A stretch of DNA of 64,000 bases, from positions 630,501 to 694,500 of the forward strand of contig NZ_CP092471.1 of assembly GCF_026168555.1 (NCBI RefSeq), read 5' to 3'. Both the position numbers and the translations under genes were made by a program. This DNA comes from Qipengyuania spongiae. GTDB taxonomy: Bacteria > Pseudomonadota > Alphaproteobacteria > Sphingomonadales > Sphingomonadaceae. Of this stretch, positions 38,345-47,544 are shown one piece after another; position 1 is the first letter of the stretch; each line of letters opens with the position of its first letter. Under the pieces are notes generated by a model, which saw nothing but the letters and a program-made list of their open reading frames with translations, made no database searches and had not been told where the DNA came from.

Positions 38345-39880
38345 CTAATAATCGCGCTCGATCGTGATTTCTTCAAGCTCCGGAACGGCAGCGGTCTGTG
38401 CGGGGGTGTCGGCGGTGCTGGTGGTGATGGTCACCGGGTCGGGATCGCGCTGCCAGTCCCACCATTTGCCCTCGACCCGATCGTAATTGAGCGCCGGGTC
38501 GTAGAGCAGCCCTTCCTCGAGGAAACCGAGGTCCCGCGCCTCGGCCCGGCCTGTCGCGGCGAGCAGGGTGAAGCCCGCCACATAGGCGTTGCGGCGCGCG
38601 GTCACGAGCTGCGCGCGGGCGGTCAGCAATTCCTGTTCGGCGTTGAGTACGTCGAGCACGGTGCGGTTGCCGATCGAGTTCTCCGCACGCACGCCCTCAA
38701 GGCTGAGCTCGGCGGCATCGACCGCGATCTGGGAGCTGCGGATGATCGCGAGCGATGCCTGCCAGCTCGACCAGGCCGATCGTACCTGCGAAATGACGTC
38801 GCGCTCGGCGGCGATCACGTTCTCGAGCGCGGCCGAAGCGCGTGCCTGCGCCTGCCGTTGCAGGGCAGCGGGGCGGCCGCCCTGGAAAATCGGGAGCGTG
38901 AAGGAAATACCCGCCTGTGCAGCCGAAGCGCTCTGCGGCGTGGTTATCACGGGTCCGGGCGCCGTGCCGGGATCGGTCGGATCGACCGGGTTGAGGATCT
39001 GGCTCGGCACGCTGCCCAGAAAATTCTGGTAATCGTAGCCGGTGAAGACCGAGATCCGCGGCAGTCGCCCGGCCCCCGCCACCTCGATATCGTAGCCGGC
39101 GGCCTGCGCCCGTTCGCGTGCGGCGATGAGATCGGGGTTGTTCTCCAAAGCCAGATCGACCGCCATGGCGACGTCTTCGGGAAGTCCGGGGAGGGAGGGT
39201 GGCGGCTGGAGATCGTTCGGCGCCTGCCCCACCAACGCGATGTAGTTCTCCCGCGCAGCGATCAGATTGGCCTGCGCCGTCTGCAGGTCGCTGCGGGCGA
39301 GGGCGAGGCGCGATTCCGACTGCGCCACATCGGTGCGAGTGAGGTCACCGATCTCGAAGCGGTCGCTCGTCGCCTGCGTGTTGGTCTCCAGCACGCTGAC
39401 CTGATTGGCGTTGAGGCCGACCAGCGCCTGGTTGCGGAGCACGTCCATATAGGCGGCGACAACCTGACTGAAGATCGCGCTTTCCGTGCCTCGAAGATCA
39501 GCCTGTCCAGCCTGAACCCGCTCTTCCGCCGCGCGGACCGCGTTCTTGACCGCGCCGCCCGAATAGATCGGCACGCCGAGATCGACGCCGACATTGAAGA
39601 GCCTGTCCGGGGCGAAGAAGCTGGTCGAATTTTGCTTCAGGAATTCGGTGACCGCCCCGTTGGCGTTGAGCGACGGGCGCCCGGCGGCTTTCTCCACCGC
39701 GACACCTTCATCCGTCGCGCGTTGCTGGGCACGGGCAGCGACGAGCGTAGGATTGTTGCGATAGGCTTCGGTCAGGGCCTGCTGCAGCGTATCCGCGCGG
39801 GCGGGCATGGCGCCCACCGCAAACACCCCGGCAGTCAGGATCGCCGCCATGGCGGTCATAGCTGAGGCGGCGTAAGGCAT
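38345..39880 (-). CDS. tolC: TolC-family outer-membrane efflux channel
   Basis: An outer-membrane exit duct for efflux pumps and type I secretion. It has 511 residues with a signal peptide (AAILTAGVFAVGAMPARA), paired TolC/OEP coiled-coil repeats (LQQALTEAYRNNPTLVAARA and AMAVDLALENNPDLIAARER) and beta-barrel strands. No inner-membrane pump is encoded nearby. Its ATG shares a base with the stop of the upstream methyltransferase-like gene (TGATG). Confidence 0.93.
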   Translation of the reverse strand: MPYAASAMTAMAAILTAGVFAVGAMPARADTLQQALTEAYRNNPTLVAARAQQRATDEGVAVEKAAGRPSLNANGAVTEFLKQNSTSFFAPDRLFNVGVDLGVPIYSGGAVKNAVRAAEERVQAGQADLRGTESAIFSQVVAAYMDVLRNQALVGLNANQVSVLETNTQATSDRFEIGDLTRTDVAQSESRLALARSDLQTAQANLIAARENYIALVGQAPNDLQPPPSLPGLPEDVAMAVDLALENNPDLIAARERAQAAGYDIEVAGAGRLPRISVFTGYDYQNFLGSVPSQILNPVDPTDPGTAPGPVITTPQSASAAQAGISFTLPIFQGGRPAALQRQAQARASAALENVIAAERDVISQVRSAWSSWQASLAIIRSSQIAVDAAELSLEGVRAENSIGNRTVLDVLNAEQELLTARAQLVTARRNAYVAGFTLLAATGRAEARDLGFLEEGLLYDPALNYDRVEGKWWDWQRDPDPVTITTSTADTPAQTAAVPELEEITIERDY

Positions 39881-40473
39881 CAGAAAGCCCAGCCGGCGTC
39901 CCTGTCGAACGCGCTAAGGCGCGGGACACCGGTTTCGACCAGAGGAAGCAACGCGACGTTTCCACCCGAAGCGCGGCCCGTGGCCATCCGGCTGACGCCG
40001 CGATCGAGAAGCCCGGTAACGATGCGCCCGCCTTCCGCCAGCGCGCCCGCAAGCTCCGCCGGCAATTGTTCGATCGCACCGTCGATCAGCAGAAGGTCGG
40101 CATCCTTCGTATCGACCTTGCCTTCCGCGCCGTCGGGAGCGGAAACGCTCTCGACCGAGGCGACCAGCGGGCGGATCAGTTCGGCGAGATAGCCGCTACC
40201 CCCATCCACGACGATCACCTTGTCGCCGGCTTCCGGCCGGGCTTCGGCGAGCATCAGCCCATGGAACAGCGGGGCGGGGAGGAAACCGCCGTCGGGCAGC
40301 CGGATCGCGCGGTCCATGTAAGCGGTGCCGCGCGCACTCTCGGGCACGAAATCCTCGCGCGGAACGGCGTTCATGCGCTCGAGCACGAAATCCTCGCTGA
40401 CGCCGCTAGGGCGCAGCTGGCTGTCGATCATGGCACGGCGCGCGGCCTGGAAACGGTCGATGGTAATGGTCAT
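39880..40473 (-). CDS. Protein-L-isoaspartate O-methyltransferase-like protein
   Basis: A 197-residue protein related to PCMT, which repairs isoaspartyl residues with AdoMet. It is shorter than E. coli Pcm and keeps MIDSQLRPSGVSEDFVLERM and PREDFVP, then KVIVVDGGSGYLAELI in place of the usual GxGxGY loop. The weakened AdoMet motif leaves catalytic activity uncertain; such variants commonly precede tolC in alphaproteobacteria. I chose ATG 40473 over an upstream start. Confidence 0.82.
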   Translation of the reverse strand: MTITIDRFQAARRAMIDSQLRPSGVSEDFVLERMNAVPREDFVPESARGTAYMDRAIRLPDGGFLPAPLFHGLMLAEARPEAGDKVIVVDGGSGYLAELIRPLVASVESVSAPDGAEGKVDTKDADLLLIDGAIEQLPAELAGALAEGGRIVTGLLDRGVSRMATGRASGGNVALLPLVETGVPRLSAFDRDAGWAF

Positions 40474-40667
40474 TGTCAAGGTGTCTTGCACTATTAACAC
40501 AGCGGGTCAAGCGGTACGGAATCTGTCCTGTAACCAGGCCGTTCGGCTTCGGCGTTCCGGACCGCCCCGACCTTACGGGCAAGGGACCGTGTGGCCAAGG
40601 GCTTTGACGATAGCGGGCACGCGCGCGTAAGGCACCGCTCCAATCGACCGGAAGGAACGGACATTCG

Positions 40668-42197
40668 ATGAGCGACATGATCATCATCAAGGAAGACGAC
40701 CTGATCCAGAGCGTCGCAGATGCGCTCCAGTTCATCTCCTACTACCATCCGATGGACTATATCCGCGCCCTGGGAGACGCCTACGAGGCCGAGCAGGGGC
40801 CGGCGGCAAAGGACGCGATCGCGCAGATCCTGACGAACAGCCGGATGTGCGCCGAGGGTCATCGCCCGATCTGCCAGGACACCGGCATCGTGAACGTCTT
40901 CGTGAAGTGGGGCCAGAACTGCCGCCTCGATTCGGAGCGTTCGCTTCAGGAGGTCGTCGACGAGGGCGTGCGCCGTGCCTACAACCACCCCGACAACAAG
41001 CTGCGGGCCTCGATCCTGGCCGACCCGGCGTTCACCCGGCGCAATACGCGCGACAACACGCCGAGCGTGCTTTCGGTCGAGATGGTCCCCGGGAACACCG
41101 TGGGGATCGACGTCGCGGCCAAGGGCGGGGGCAGCGAGAACAAGTCCAAGTTCAAAATGATGAACCCCAGCGACAACATCGTCGACTGGGTGGTCGAGCA
41201 GATCCCCAGCATGGGCGCGGGCTGGTGCCCGCCGGGCATTCTGGGCATCGGCATCGGCGGCACGGCCGAACATTGTCTGAAGCTCGCCAAGCAATCGCTG
41301 ATGGAGCCGATCGACATGGGCCAGCTGAAACAGCGCGGCGCCTCGAACGATCTCGAGCAGTTGCGGATCGACATCTTCGACGCAGTCAATGCGCAAGGCA
41401 TCGGGGCGCAGGGGCTGGGCGGGCTGTCCACCGTGCTCGACGTGAAGATCTTCGATGCGCCGTGCCACGCGGCGGGCAAGCCGGTCGGCATGATCCCCAA
41501 CTGCGCCGCCACGCGTCATGCGCATTTCACGCTCGACGGATCCGGGCCGAGCTATCTGGAAAAGCCCGATCTCGACAACTGGCCCAAGGTCCAATGGGCG
41601 CCTGACAGCCAGGCCAAGCGCGTCGATCTCGACAATCTGACTTCCGAGGAAGTGGCGAGCTGGGAGCATGGCGACCGCTTGCTATTGTCCGGCAGGATGC
41701 TCACCGGTCGCGACGCGGCGCACAAGAAGATCGCCGACATGGTGGCGAAGGGCGAGGAGCTGCCGGTCGATCTTCGGGGCCGGGCGATCTATTATGTCGG
41801 CCCGGTCGATCCAGTAATGGGCGAGGTCGTCGGTCCCGCAGGTCCGACCACTGCGACGCGGATGGACAAGTTCACCGAGATGATGCTCGACCGCGGCCTG
41901 CTGGCGATGATCGGCAAGGCCGAGCGCGGCGCCGATGCGGTCGAGGTGATCAGCCGGTTCAAGGTCGCCTATCTGATGGCGACGGGCGGGGCCGCCTATC
42001 TCGTCGCACGGGCGATCAAGGAAGCCAGGGTCGTCGCCTTCGAAGAGCTGGGCATGGAAGCGATCTACGAATTCACTGTCGAGAACATGCCCGTGACGGT
42101 CGCGGTGGACGCGCGCGGCAACAATGTCCACACGCTCGCCCCGGCAAAGTGGCGCGAGAAGATCCGCGCGGAGAAGCTGCTGCCCCTGCCGGCCTGA
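40668..42197 (+). CDS. Class I (Fe-S) fumarate hydratase
   Basis: An oxygen-sensitive 4Fe-4S enzyme interconverting fumarate and malate in the TCA cycle. It has 509 residues, a single polypeptide with the alpha-type N-terminal domain (RPICQDTGIVNVFV, SMGAGWCPPGILGIGIGGTAE, with cluster cysteines) and a beta-type C-terminal domain (GRAIYYVGPVDP, GPTTATRMD). It is preceded by a 194-base divergent promoter region shared with the isoaspartyl methyltransferase-like gene. Confidence 0.94.
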   Translation: MSDMIIIKEDDLIQSVADALQFISYYHPMDYIRALGDAYEAEQGPAAKDAIAQILTNSRMCAEGHRPICQDTGIVNVFVKWGQNCRLDSERSLQEVVDEGVRRAYNHPDNKLRASILADPAFTRRNTRDNTPSVLSVEMVPGNTVGIDVAAKGGGSENKSKFKMMNPSDNIVDWVVEQIPSMGAGWCPPGILGIGIGGTAEHCLKLAKQSLMEPIDMGQLKQRGASNDLEQLRIDIFDAVNAQGIGAQGLGGLSTVLDVKIFDAPCHAAGKPVGMIPNCAATRHAHFTLDGSGPSYLEKPDLDNWPKVQWAPDSQAKRVDLDNLTSEEVASWEHGDRLLLSGRMLTGRDAAHKKIADMVAKGEELPVDLRGRAIYYVGPVDPVMGEVVGPAGPTTATRMDKFTEMMLDRGLLAMIGKAERGADAVEVISRFKVAYLMATGGAAYLVARAIKEARVVAFEELGMEAIYEFTVENMPVTVAVDARGNNVHTLAPAKWREKIRAEKLLPLPA

Positions 42198-42204
42198 GGC
42201 GGGG

Positions 42205-43521
42205 GTGGCCGCTTCGACCAACCGTCATGGCGGGTCGACCGCCGCTCTGGATTCGCAGGGGTTTCGGGCACAGACAGGTTCGGCTTTGCCTATCGATCTT
42301 TCCGCCAGCGAAACCCCCTCGCGCCTGCACGTCCGCGTCGTCCTGCTTTCGATTCTCGGGTTGTGGCTGGCCTATTTCGTGATCTTCACCGCGCGCGGCA
42401 TGGTCGTGGGGCTGGAGTTCGAAAGCGAGTTGATCCTGCGGCGCGGGCTGGTGGTGCTGGCCGGCATGGCGGCCACCTTCGGACTGTGGCTGGTGCTGCG
42501 GCTGTTCGATCACCGCTCGCTCGCCCTGCAGGTGACCGCGGCAGTGCTGCTCGCGATCCCCACGGCGCTGTTGATCGCCCAGACCAATCATCTGGTCTTC
42601 GCCAGTCTTCAGGAGCGGCTCCAGGCCCGGATGGCAGCGGAGCAGGGTTTCTCCATCAGTCGCGACGAGTTCGGCAATGTCGTGATCGAAGGGCCGAGCA
42701 TGTCCAGCACGGATGACGATTCGCTCGGGCCGGCGATGACTCCGCGCGCCCGCATCGTGGTGCCGAACGACGACGCACACGAGCATTGGTTGCGGCTGGT
42801 CGAGCGCGCGCTCAGCCAGTTCTTCCTGCTGATCGCTTGGGCCGCGCTCTATTTCGCGCTGCTGGCGGGTGTGCGCGCGAAGGATGCCGAGCGCCGGGGG
42901 GAGCGTTTCCGCAGCGCCGCCAAGGCCGCCGAGCTTCGCTCTCTCCGCTATCAGGTCAATCCGCACTTCCTCTTCAACGCGCTCAATTCCCTCTCGGCAT
43001 TGGTCATCACCGACAAGTCGGAGAAGGCCGAAGAGATGATCCAGGCCCTGGCCGGCTTCTATCGCCACAGCCTTGCCGATGATCCCACCAGCGACGTTGC
43101 GCTGGACGACGAATTCGATTTGCAACGCCAGTATCTGGCGATCGAACAGGTCCGGTTCCCCAATCGTCTGCGCACGGAATTCATCCTGCCCGAGGACTTG
43201 GCGCGGTGCCGGGTGCCCGGCATGATCCTGCAGCCGCTGGTCGAGAATTCGGTCAAATACGGGGTTTCCGCCAGCAGCGGGCCGGTCACGATAGTGATCG
43301 AGGCGCGCGAGGAATACGGCCGTCTGGTGCTTACCGTCGCTGATGACGGGAAGTGCGGCGCCGGTGATCCAGCATCCGGCTCCGGTTTCGGCATTGGGCT
43401 CGCCAATGTCCGAGACCGGCTGACCGCGCGTTTCGGCAACGAGGCGAACATCGTTTCCGGCCCGGCCATCGATGGTTACGAAACGGAGATCCGAATGCCG
43501 CTGGTGCGCCATGGCCGATAG
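42205..43521 (+). CDS. LytS-type sensor histidine kinase
   Basis: A membrane sensor kinase of about 438 residues with two N-terminal helices, a variable loop and another helix (FFLLIAWAALYFALLAGV), then the His_kinase domain (LRYQVNPHFLFNALNSLSAL, phospho-acceptor His in PHFLFN) and an HATPase domain (LVENSVKYGV, GFGIGLANVRDRL). The start is uncertain: GTG 42205 is used, TTG 42286 is possible. Its stop overlaps the LytTR regulator by 11 bases, forming a two-component pair. The signal is unknown. Confidence 0.88.
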   Translation: MAASTNRHGGSTAALDSQGFRAQTGSALPIDLSASETPSRLHVRVVLLSILGLWLAYFVIFTARGMVVGLEFESELILRRGLVVLAGMAATFGLWLVLRLFDHRSLALQVTAAVLLAIPTALLIAQTNHLVFASLQERLQARMAAEQGFSISRDEFGNVVIEGPSMSSTDDDSLGPAMTPRARIVVPNDDAHEHWLRLVERALSQFFLLIAWAALYFALLAGVRAKDAERRGERFRSAAKAAELRSLRYQVNPHFLFNALNSLSALVITDKSEKAEEMIQALAGFYRHSLADDPTSDVALDDEFDLQRQYLAIEQVRFPNRLRTEFILPEDLARCRVPGMILQPLVENSVKYGVSASSGPVTIVIEAREEYGRLVLTVADDGKCGAGDPASGSGFGIGLANVRDRLTARFGNEANIVSGPAIDGYETEIRMPLVRHGR

Positions 43522-44248
43522 ACAGAACGACACGCTCCGCACGCTGATCGTCGACGACGAACCGCTGGCGATCGAGCGGATGCAGGTGATCTGCGCCAAG
43601 ATCGATGCCTTGTCGGTTGTCGGCACCGCCAGCGACGGTGCCGCCGCGCTGCGGCTGGTCGAGGCGCTGGCGCCAGATCTCATCCTGCTCGACATGACCA
43701 TGCCCGAACTGGACGGATTGTCGGTCGCACGCCGGCTCGCAGCGCGCGGCGAAAGTCCGGCGATCGTGTTCGTCACGGCACACGATAATTACGCGGTAGA
43801 GGCCTTCGATCTCGATGCGGTGGATTACGTGCTGAAGCCCGTCCAGCGCGAACGGCTCGCCCGCGCCATCGACCGCGCCGTCGCCCGGCGCGGCCAGAGC
43901 AAACCGCGAAACAGCGAATGGCTCGACGAATTGTGGATTCCGCACCGGTCCGAACTGATCCGCATCGACACCGACGAGGTTTCGCGGATCGATGCCGAGC
44001 GCGACTATGTCCGCCTGCATGTCGGCGACCGCAGCTATCTGCTGCTGCAAACGATCGCCGGGCTCGAAAGCAAGCTCGATCCAACAAAGTTCATCCGCAT
44101 CCATCGCTCTACCATCCTGCGCAAGGACCGGATCACCGGTCTGCGCCATGACGGGCTGGGCGTCTGGTCGGTCGAGTTGGGCGACGAGGAAGCGCTGCGG
44201 ATCGGGCGGACCTATCTGCCGAAGGTCAAGGCGATGGCGGGGCGCTGA
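43511..44248 (+). CDS. LytTR-family response regulator
   Basis: A 245-residue DNA-binding regulator paired with the upstream LytS-type kinase. The receiver domain has DDEP (15-18), the phospho-acceptor D61 in LILLDMTMPELDG and the KPVQRERL lysine. The C-terminal LytTR domain spans about 140-240 (IDTDEVSRIDAERDYVRLHV, FIRIHRSTILRKDRI). Target genes are not evident. A GC-rich hairpin follows. Confidence 0.93.
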   Translation: MADRQNDTLRTLIVDDEPLAIERMQVICAKIDALSVVGTASDGAAALRLVEALAPDLILLDMTMPELDGLSVARRLAARGESPAIVFVTAHDNYAVEAFDLDAVDYVLKPVQRERLARAIDRAVARRGQSKPRNSEWLDELWIPHRSELIRIDTDEVSRIDAERDYVRLHVGDRSYLLLQTIAGLESKLDPTKFIRIHRSTILRKDRITGLRHDGLGVWSVELGDEEALRIGRTYLPKVKAMAGR

Positions 44249-44282
44249 CTCTCCATGATCGCGCGGGCGTCGGCCCCGCGTT

Positions 44283-44321
44283 GCGACCCCGACCGGGGGG
44301 ACTGCGTTCGGCCGGGGTCGC
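44283..44321. repeat. Inverted repeat between convergent genes
   Basis: GCGACCCCGACC (44283-44294) pairs with GGCCGGGGTCGC (44310-44321), 11 of 12 positions, with a 15-base loop. It lies between the converging LytTR and UrcA genes and may act as a bidirectional terminator, although no T-run follows. Confidence 0.45.
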
Positions 44322-44334
44322 GAGCGGCCAGACT

Positions 44335-44628
44335 TCAGCCGCCCTTGCGTTCACCGTTCTGGATGGCTGCGAACTGTTTCATCGCCGCCTCCTTGAACAG
44401 ACGCGCGCATTCGACGTTCGACGGGTGGATCATGCGAGAGCCGGTCGTCGGGTTCTCGGCGGCGCAGTGCTTCTTGGCTGCTCGTTCGGCTCGCCGTTCG
44501 AATTCCTCGGCGGCCTTGTCGCTGCTGAGGTCGAGGTCGGAATATTTGACCGAAAGATCACCGGGGGCGGCCATCGCACCAACCGGAACGATCGCGAGCG
44601 CGGCCGCGAGGATATGAGCCTTCTTCAT
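44335..44628 (-). CDS. UrcA family exported protein
   Basis: A 97-residue secreted protein: signal peptide MKKAHILAAALAIVPVGAMA and the UrcA core LSVKYSDLDLSSDKAAEEFE followed by RRAERAAKKHC. UrcA proteins are small, of unknown function, and are named from a photosynthesis-related locus. The start is fixed by AAGGAGGA directly before ATG 44628 on the minus strand. Divergent from the small membrane protein at 44790. Confidence 0.85.
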   Translation of the reverse strand: MKKAHILAAALAIVPVGAMAAPGDLSVKYSDLDLSSDKAAEEFERRAERAAKKHCAAENPTTGSRMIHPSNVECARLFKEAAMKQFAAIQNGERKGG

Positions 44629-44789
44629 CGCTTCCTCCTTCTTGCGGCGGGGTTGAGTTGGGGGAAATCGCTCCGCCACTGCCAATCCTTATGCAATGAC
44701 TACGTTTGTGATCGCACGCCGATCTCGACGAACGCTGCGGCGATCCGCCCGGTTGCCGACAGGGAACGGCGAACAGCGTTTGGTGGTCG

Positions 44790-45083
44790 ATGGAGGACGT
44801 GGCATTGTCGCCGGTGATGCTGATCGCGATCCTGTTCGTTCTGGGCACTCTCAACATCGCCGCCAACAAGGCGGTAGTCGTCAGCGGCCACCCCATGATC
44901 GAGGCTCTGCCATTCACCCTGCGCGAGAATGGCGGGCGGCTGGCCGTGATGGCAGAGGCGCTGCTTCTGTTCGCGGCCATGCTGCTGGCTGCCAACGGAT
45001 TTCCCTCGGCGGGCTGGATTTACGTGATCTACAGTTGCGGAACGTTGGTTGCCGCATGGGTGATACTGACGGGACGCGCCTGA
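44790..45083 (+). CDS. Small integral membrane protein
   Basis: A 97-residue hydrophobic protein with about three predicted helices (VMLIAILFVLGTLNIAANKA, AVMAEALLLFAAMLLAANG, WIYVIYSCGTLVAAWVILTG). I do not recognise a family. It is followed by the diacylglycerol-kinase-like gene on the same strand, suggesting a transcript with it and the phosphoesterase. Confidence 0.7.
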   Translation: MEDVALSPVMLIAILFVLGTLNIAANKAVVVSGHPMIEALPFTLRENGGRLAVMAEALLLFAAMLLAANGFPSAGWIYVIYSCGTLVAAWVILTGRA

Positions 45084-45121
45084 TTCGGGAACCGCGGGCG
45101 GGGCGTTGCGCTTTCGAACAT

Positions 45122-45991
45122 ATGGCGGCGCAGAACTGCACGAATCTCAGGCGCGCATGGTTGCTGGTCAACTCGGCCAGCGGCAGCAACACGCCCGAGG
45201 CGCTCGATTCGCTTTCCAATTGTCTTTCGCAACATTCGCTGGAGGTCGAACGCACGATCCGATTTCCCGATGACGATCTGCCCACCCCGTCCGATCTCGA
45301 TTCGGCAGGCGTCCAACTGCTCGTCATCTACACTGGCGACGGCACGTTGAACGCGGCGATCGCCGCGCTCGACGGATGGGGCGGAGCCGTCCTTGTCCTG
45401 CCTGGCGGCACGATGAACCTCCTGAGCAAGCGCCTCCACGGCGATCGCGAGAACGAGGAGATCATCGAGACTGTCGCCGGCGGTGGAGGGCGCCGGGTTC
45501 GCCCGATCATGGCCTGCTGCGAAGCAGGCACTGCGCTTGCCGGATTGCTGGTCGGTCCGGGCACGCGCTGGGGCTCGGTGCGCGAGGCCATGCGCGAGTT
45601 CGACATTGCCGGCATGGCCAGCGGCGCGGCCGAAGCCATGGCGGAGATGACGGGGGACGCTATGGTATGCGCGGCCGATCCCGCTTTGGGATCGCAAGAG
45701 GGTTACCCTCTCATCGAAATGACGCCGGGCGAGCACGGAATTCAGCTCGACGCTTTTTATGCAGACACGCCCGGAGATTTCGCCGCCCAAGGCTGGGCGA
45801 TCCTGCGGCGCAGTTTTCGCGAGGGCCCGCACAAACGGCTTGGCGTGGTCGAGCAGATCACGATCGAAAGCGCAGACGGCTCTCCGCTCGAACTGCTTAT
45901 CGACGGCGAACCGGAAAAGCTCGGGCCCAGCGGCGTATTCACCATGGCGGCCTGCGGCGTCGATCTGCTAGCGACCGGCAATGCCGACTGA
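45122..45991 (+). CDS. Diacylglycerol-kinase-like lipid kinase domain protein
   Basis: About 289 residues of the DAGK catalytic superfamily, which phosphorylates diacylglycerol or related lipids. The nucleotide-binding core reads WLLVNSASGSN, LLVIYTGDGTLNAAIAALD and LVLPGGTMNLLSKRLHGD. The GDGTLN motif replaces the canonical GGDGT, so it is a divergent member. The ATG at 45122 has a poor ribosome-binding site and an earlier ATG at 45057 is possible. It overlaps the phosphoesterase gene by 11 bases. Confidence 0.75.
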   Translation: MAAQNCTNLRRAWLLVNSASGSNTPEALDSLSNCLSQHSLEVERTIRFPDDDLPTPSDLDSAGVQLLVIYTGDGTLNAAIAALDGWGGAVLVLPGGTMNLLSKRLHGDRENEEIIETVAGGGGRRVRPIMACCEAGTALAGLLVGPGTRWGSVREAMREFDIAGMASGAAEAMAEMTGDAMVCAADPALGSQEGYPLIEMTPGEHGIQLDAFYADTPGDFAAQGWAILRRSFREGPHKRLGVVEQITIESADGSPLELLIDGEPEKLGPSGVFTMAACGVDLLATGNAD

Positions 45992-46841
45992 AAAGACACT
46001 CCTTTTCCACCTCAGCGACATCCATTTCGGGCTAGAGGACAACCGTGCGCTCGACTGGGTAAAGCAGGAGATCGCCGAGAAGAGGCCCGCTGCGATCGCC
46101 ATCACCGGCGATCTGACGATGCGGGCGCGGCACCGCGAGTTCAACGCCGCGATCCACTGGATCACCTCGCTCGGGATCCCGACGACGGTCGAGGTGGGCA
46201 ATCACGACATGCCCTATTTCAACCTGTTCGAACGCTTCTTCGCGCCCTACAAGCGGTTCCGCGGGATGGAAGGTCTGGTGGAAAAGGAACTCGATCTGCC
46301 GGGCCTGTCGATCGTTCCGTTGAAGACCGCCGTGCGCGCGCAGCCGCGGCTCAACTGGTCGAAGGGATGGGTGACCGAGGCCGCCTTGAAGAAATGCCTC
46401 GATGCGATCGATCGTCTGCCCGCCGGCACCAAGGCTCTCGTCGCCGTGCATCATCCCCTGCGGGAGGTTGGAACCGAAGGCACCGCGCTGACGCACAATG
46501 GAACCAAGGCCTTGCGCGCGCTGGCGCAGCGTCCGGTGGCCGGGGTCATAAGCGGCCATGTGCACGATGCCTTCGACATTCTCGAACAGACCACAGAAGG
46601 GCCCGTTCGCATGATCGGCGCCGGGACGCTGTCGCAACGCGTCCGCTCCACGCCGCCGAGCTTCAACGAGCTGACCTGGGATGGCGATACCATTTCGGTG
46701 CGCGTGCGCAATCTCGAAGACGTGGCGACCGAGGACATGCAGATCGAGGACGTGCCGGAAGATGCCACTCCGCCCCGGCACCCGGGCGATCCGGTCGCGC
46801 CTGTCAATCAGGTGCCGCGGGTCGATCCGCCGGTCCACTAA
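45981..46841 (+). CDS. Calcineurin-like metallophosphoesterase
   Basis: A 286-residue cytosolic phosphoesterase with the five metal motifs in order: LSDIHFG, ITGDLT, VGNHDMPY, AVHHPL and GHVHDAF. Substrate unknown; related proteins include cyclic-nucleotide phosphodiesterase-like enzymes. It has a proline-rich C-terminal tail. It overlaps the DAGK-like gene, so a lipid-phosphate role is possible by context only. It is followed by a bidirectional terminator. Confidence 0.9.
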   Translation: MPTEKTLLFHLSDIHFGLEDNRALDWVKQEIAEKRPAAIAITGDLTMRARHREFNAAIHWITSLGIPTTVEVGNHDMPYFNLFERFFAPYKRFRGMEGLVEKELDLPGLSIVPLKTAVRAQPRLNWSKGWVTEAALKKCLDAIDRLPAGTKALVAVHHPLREVGTEGTALTHNGTKALRALAQRPVAGVISGHVHDAFDILEQTTEGPVRMIGAGTLSQRVRSTPPSFNELTWDGDTISVRVRNLEDVATEDMQIEDVPEDATPPRHPGDPVAPVNQVPRVDPPVH

Positions 46842-46874
46842 AGGCGGCAGGCCCGGACAACTCCGCCCGAAACG

Positions 46875-46907
46875 AAAAAGGGCGGCTCCTCGCGGAACCG
46901 CCCTTTC
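46875..46907. terminator. Bidirectional terminator between phosphoesterase and rpsI
   Basis: A hairpin with arms AAAGGGCGG and CCGCCCTTT flanked by an A-run on the left, giving a T-run when read from the minus strand. It terminates rpsI well and the phosphoesterase more weakly. Confidence 0.85.
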
Positions 46908-46926
46908 GTGTATTCGGTGACCGAAA

Positions 46927-47544
46927 TCAGCGCTTGGAGAACTGGAAGCTCCGGCGCGCCTTGGCCCGGCCGTACTTCTTGCGCTCCACCACGCGGCTGT
47001 CGCGGGTGAGGAAGCCGGCGGCCTTGACCGTCGAGCGCAGAGCGGGCTCGTAGCGAGTCAGTGCCTGGCTGATGCCGTGCTTGACCGCACCGGCCTGGCC
47101 CGAGAGACCGCCGCCGCGAACGGTGACGATCACGTCGTACTGGCCCTGACGTTCGGTGATGGCGAAAGGCTGGTCGATGATCAGGCGCAGGGTAGGACGG
47201 GCGAAGTAGACTTCCTGATCCTTGCCGTTGACAGTGACCTTGCCGCTGCCCGGCTTCAGCCAGACGCGGGCCGTGGCATCCTTGCGGCGACCGGTCGCGT
47301 AGGCACGACCGTGCTTGTCGAGCTGCTGCTCGCGCAGGGGAACCTCGGCGCGCTGCGCGATCTCTGCCGAATCGCCCTCGGGAGCGTTGCCGGCGATGTC
47401 CTTGAGATCGGCGAGGTCGTTGACCTTGCCCTGATCCTTCTGGCCGGCGTCCTTCTGGGCATCGGCGCCTTCGTTGGCGGCGGTAGCGCCCGGGGTCGCC
47501 GCAGTTTCGGCGTTGTCTTCGGGCTTCTTGTCTTCGTCGGCCAT
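46927..47544 (-). CDS. rpsI: 30S ribosomal protein S9 with long N-terminal extension
   Basis: A ribosomal protein at the 30S P site. It has 205 residues; the canonical S9 begins only at about residue 82 ([20 protein letters not shown]), so there is an acidic, disordered extension of roughly 80 residues ahead of it ([15 protein letters not shown]...). The C-terminus ends with the conserved basic tail [11 protein letters not shown]. Start ATG 47544 immediately abuts the rplM stop. Extensions of this type occur in Sphingomonadales. Confidence 0.95.
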   Translation of the reverse strand: MADEDKKPEDNAETAATPGATAANEGADAQKDAGQKDQGKVNDLADLKDIAGNAPEGDSAEIAQRAEVPLREQQLDKHGRAYATGRRKDATARVWLKPGSGKVTVNGKDQEVYFARPTLRLIIDQPFAITERQGQYDVIVTVRGGGLSGQAGAVKHGISQALTRYEPALRSTVKAAGFLTRDSRVVERKKYGRAKARRSFQFSKR

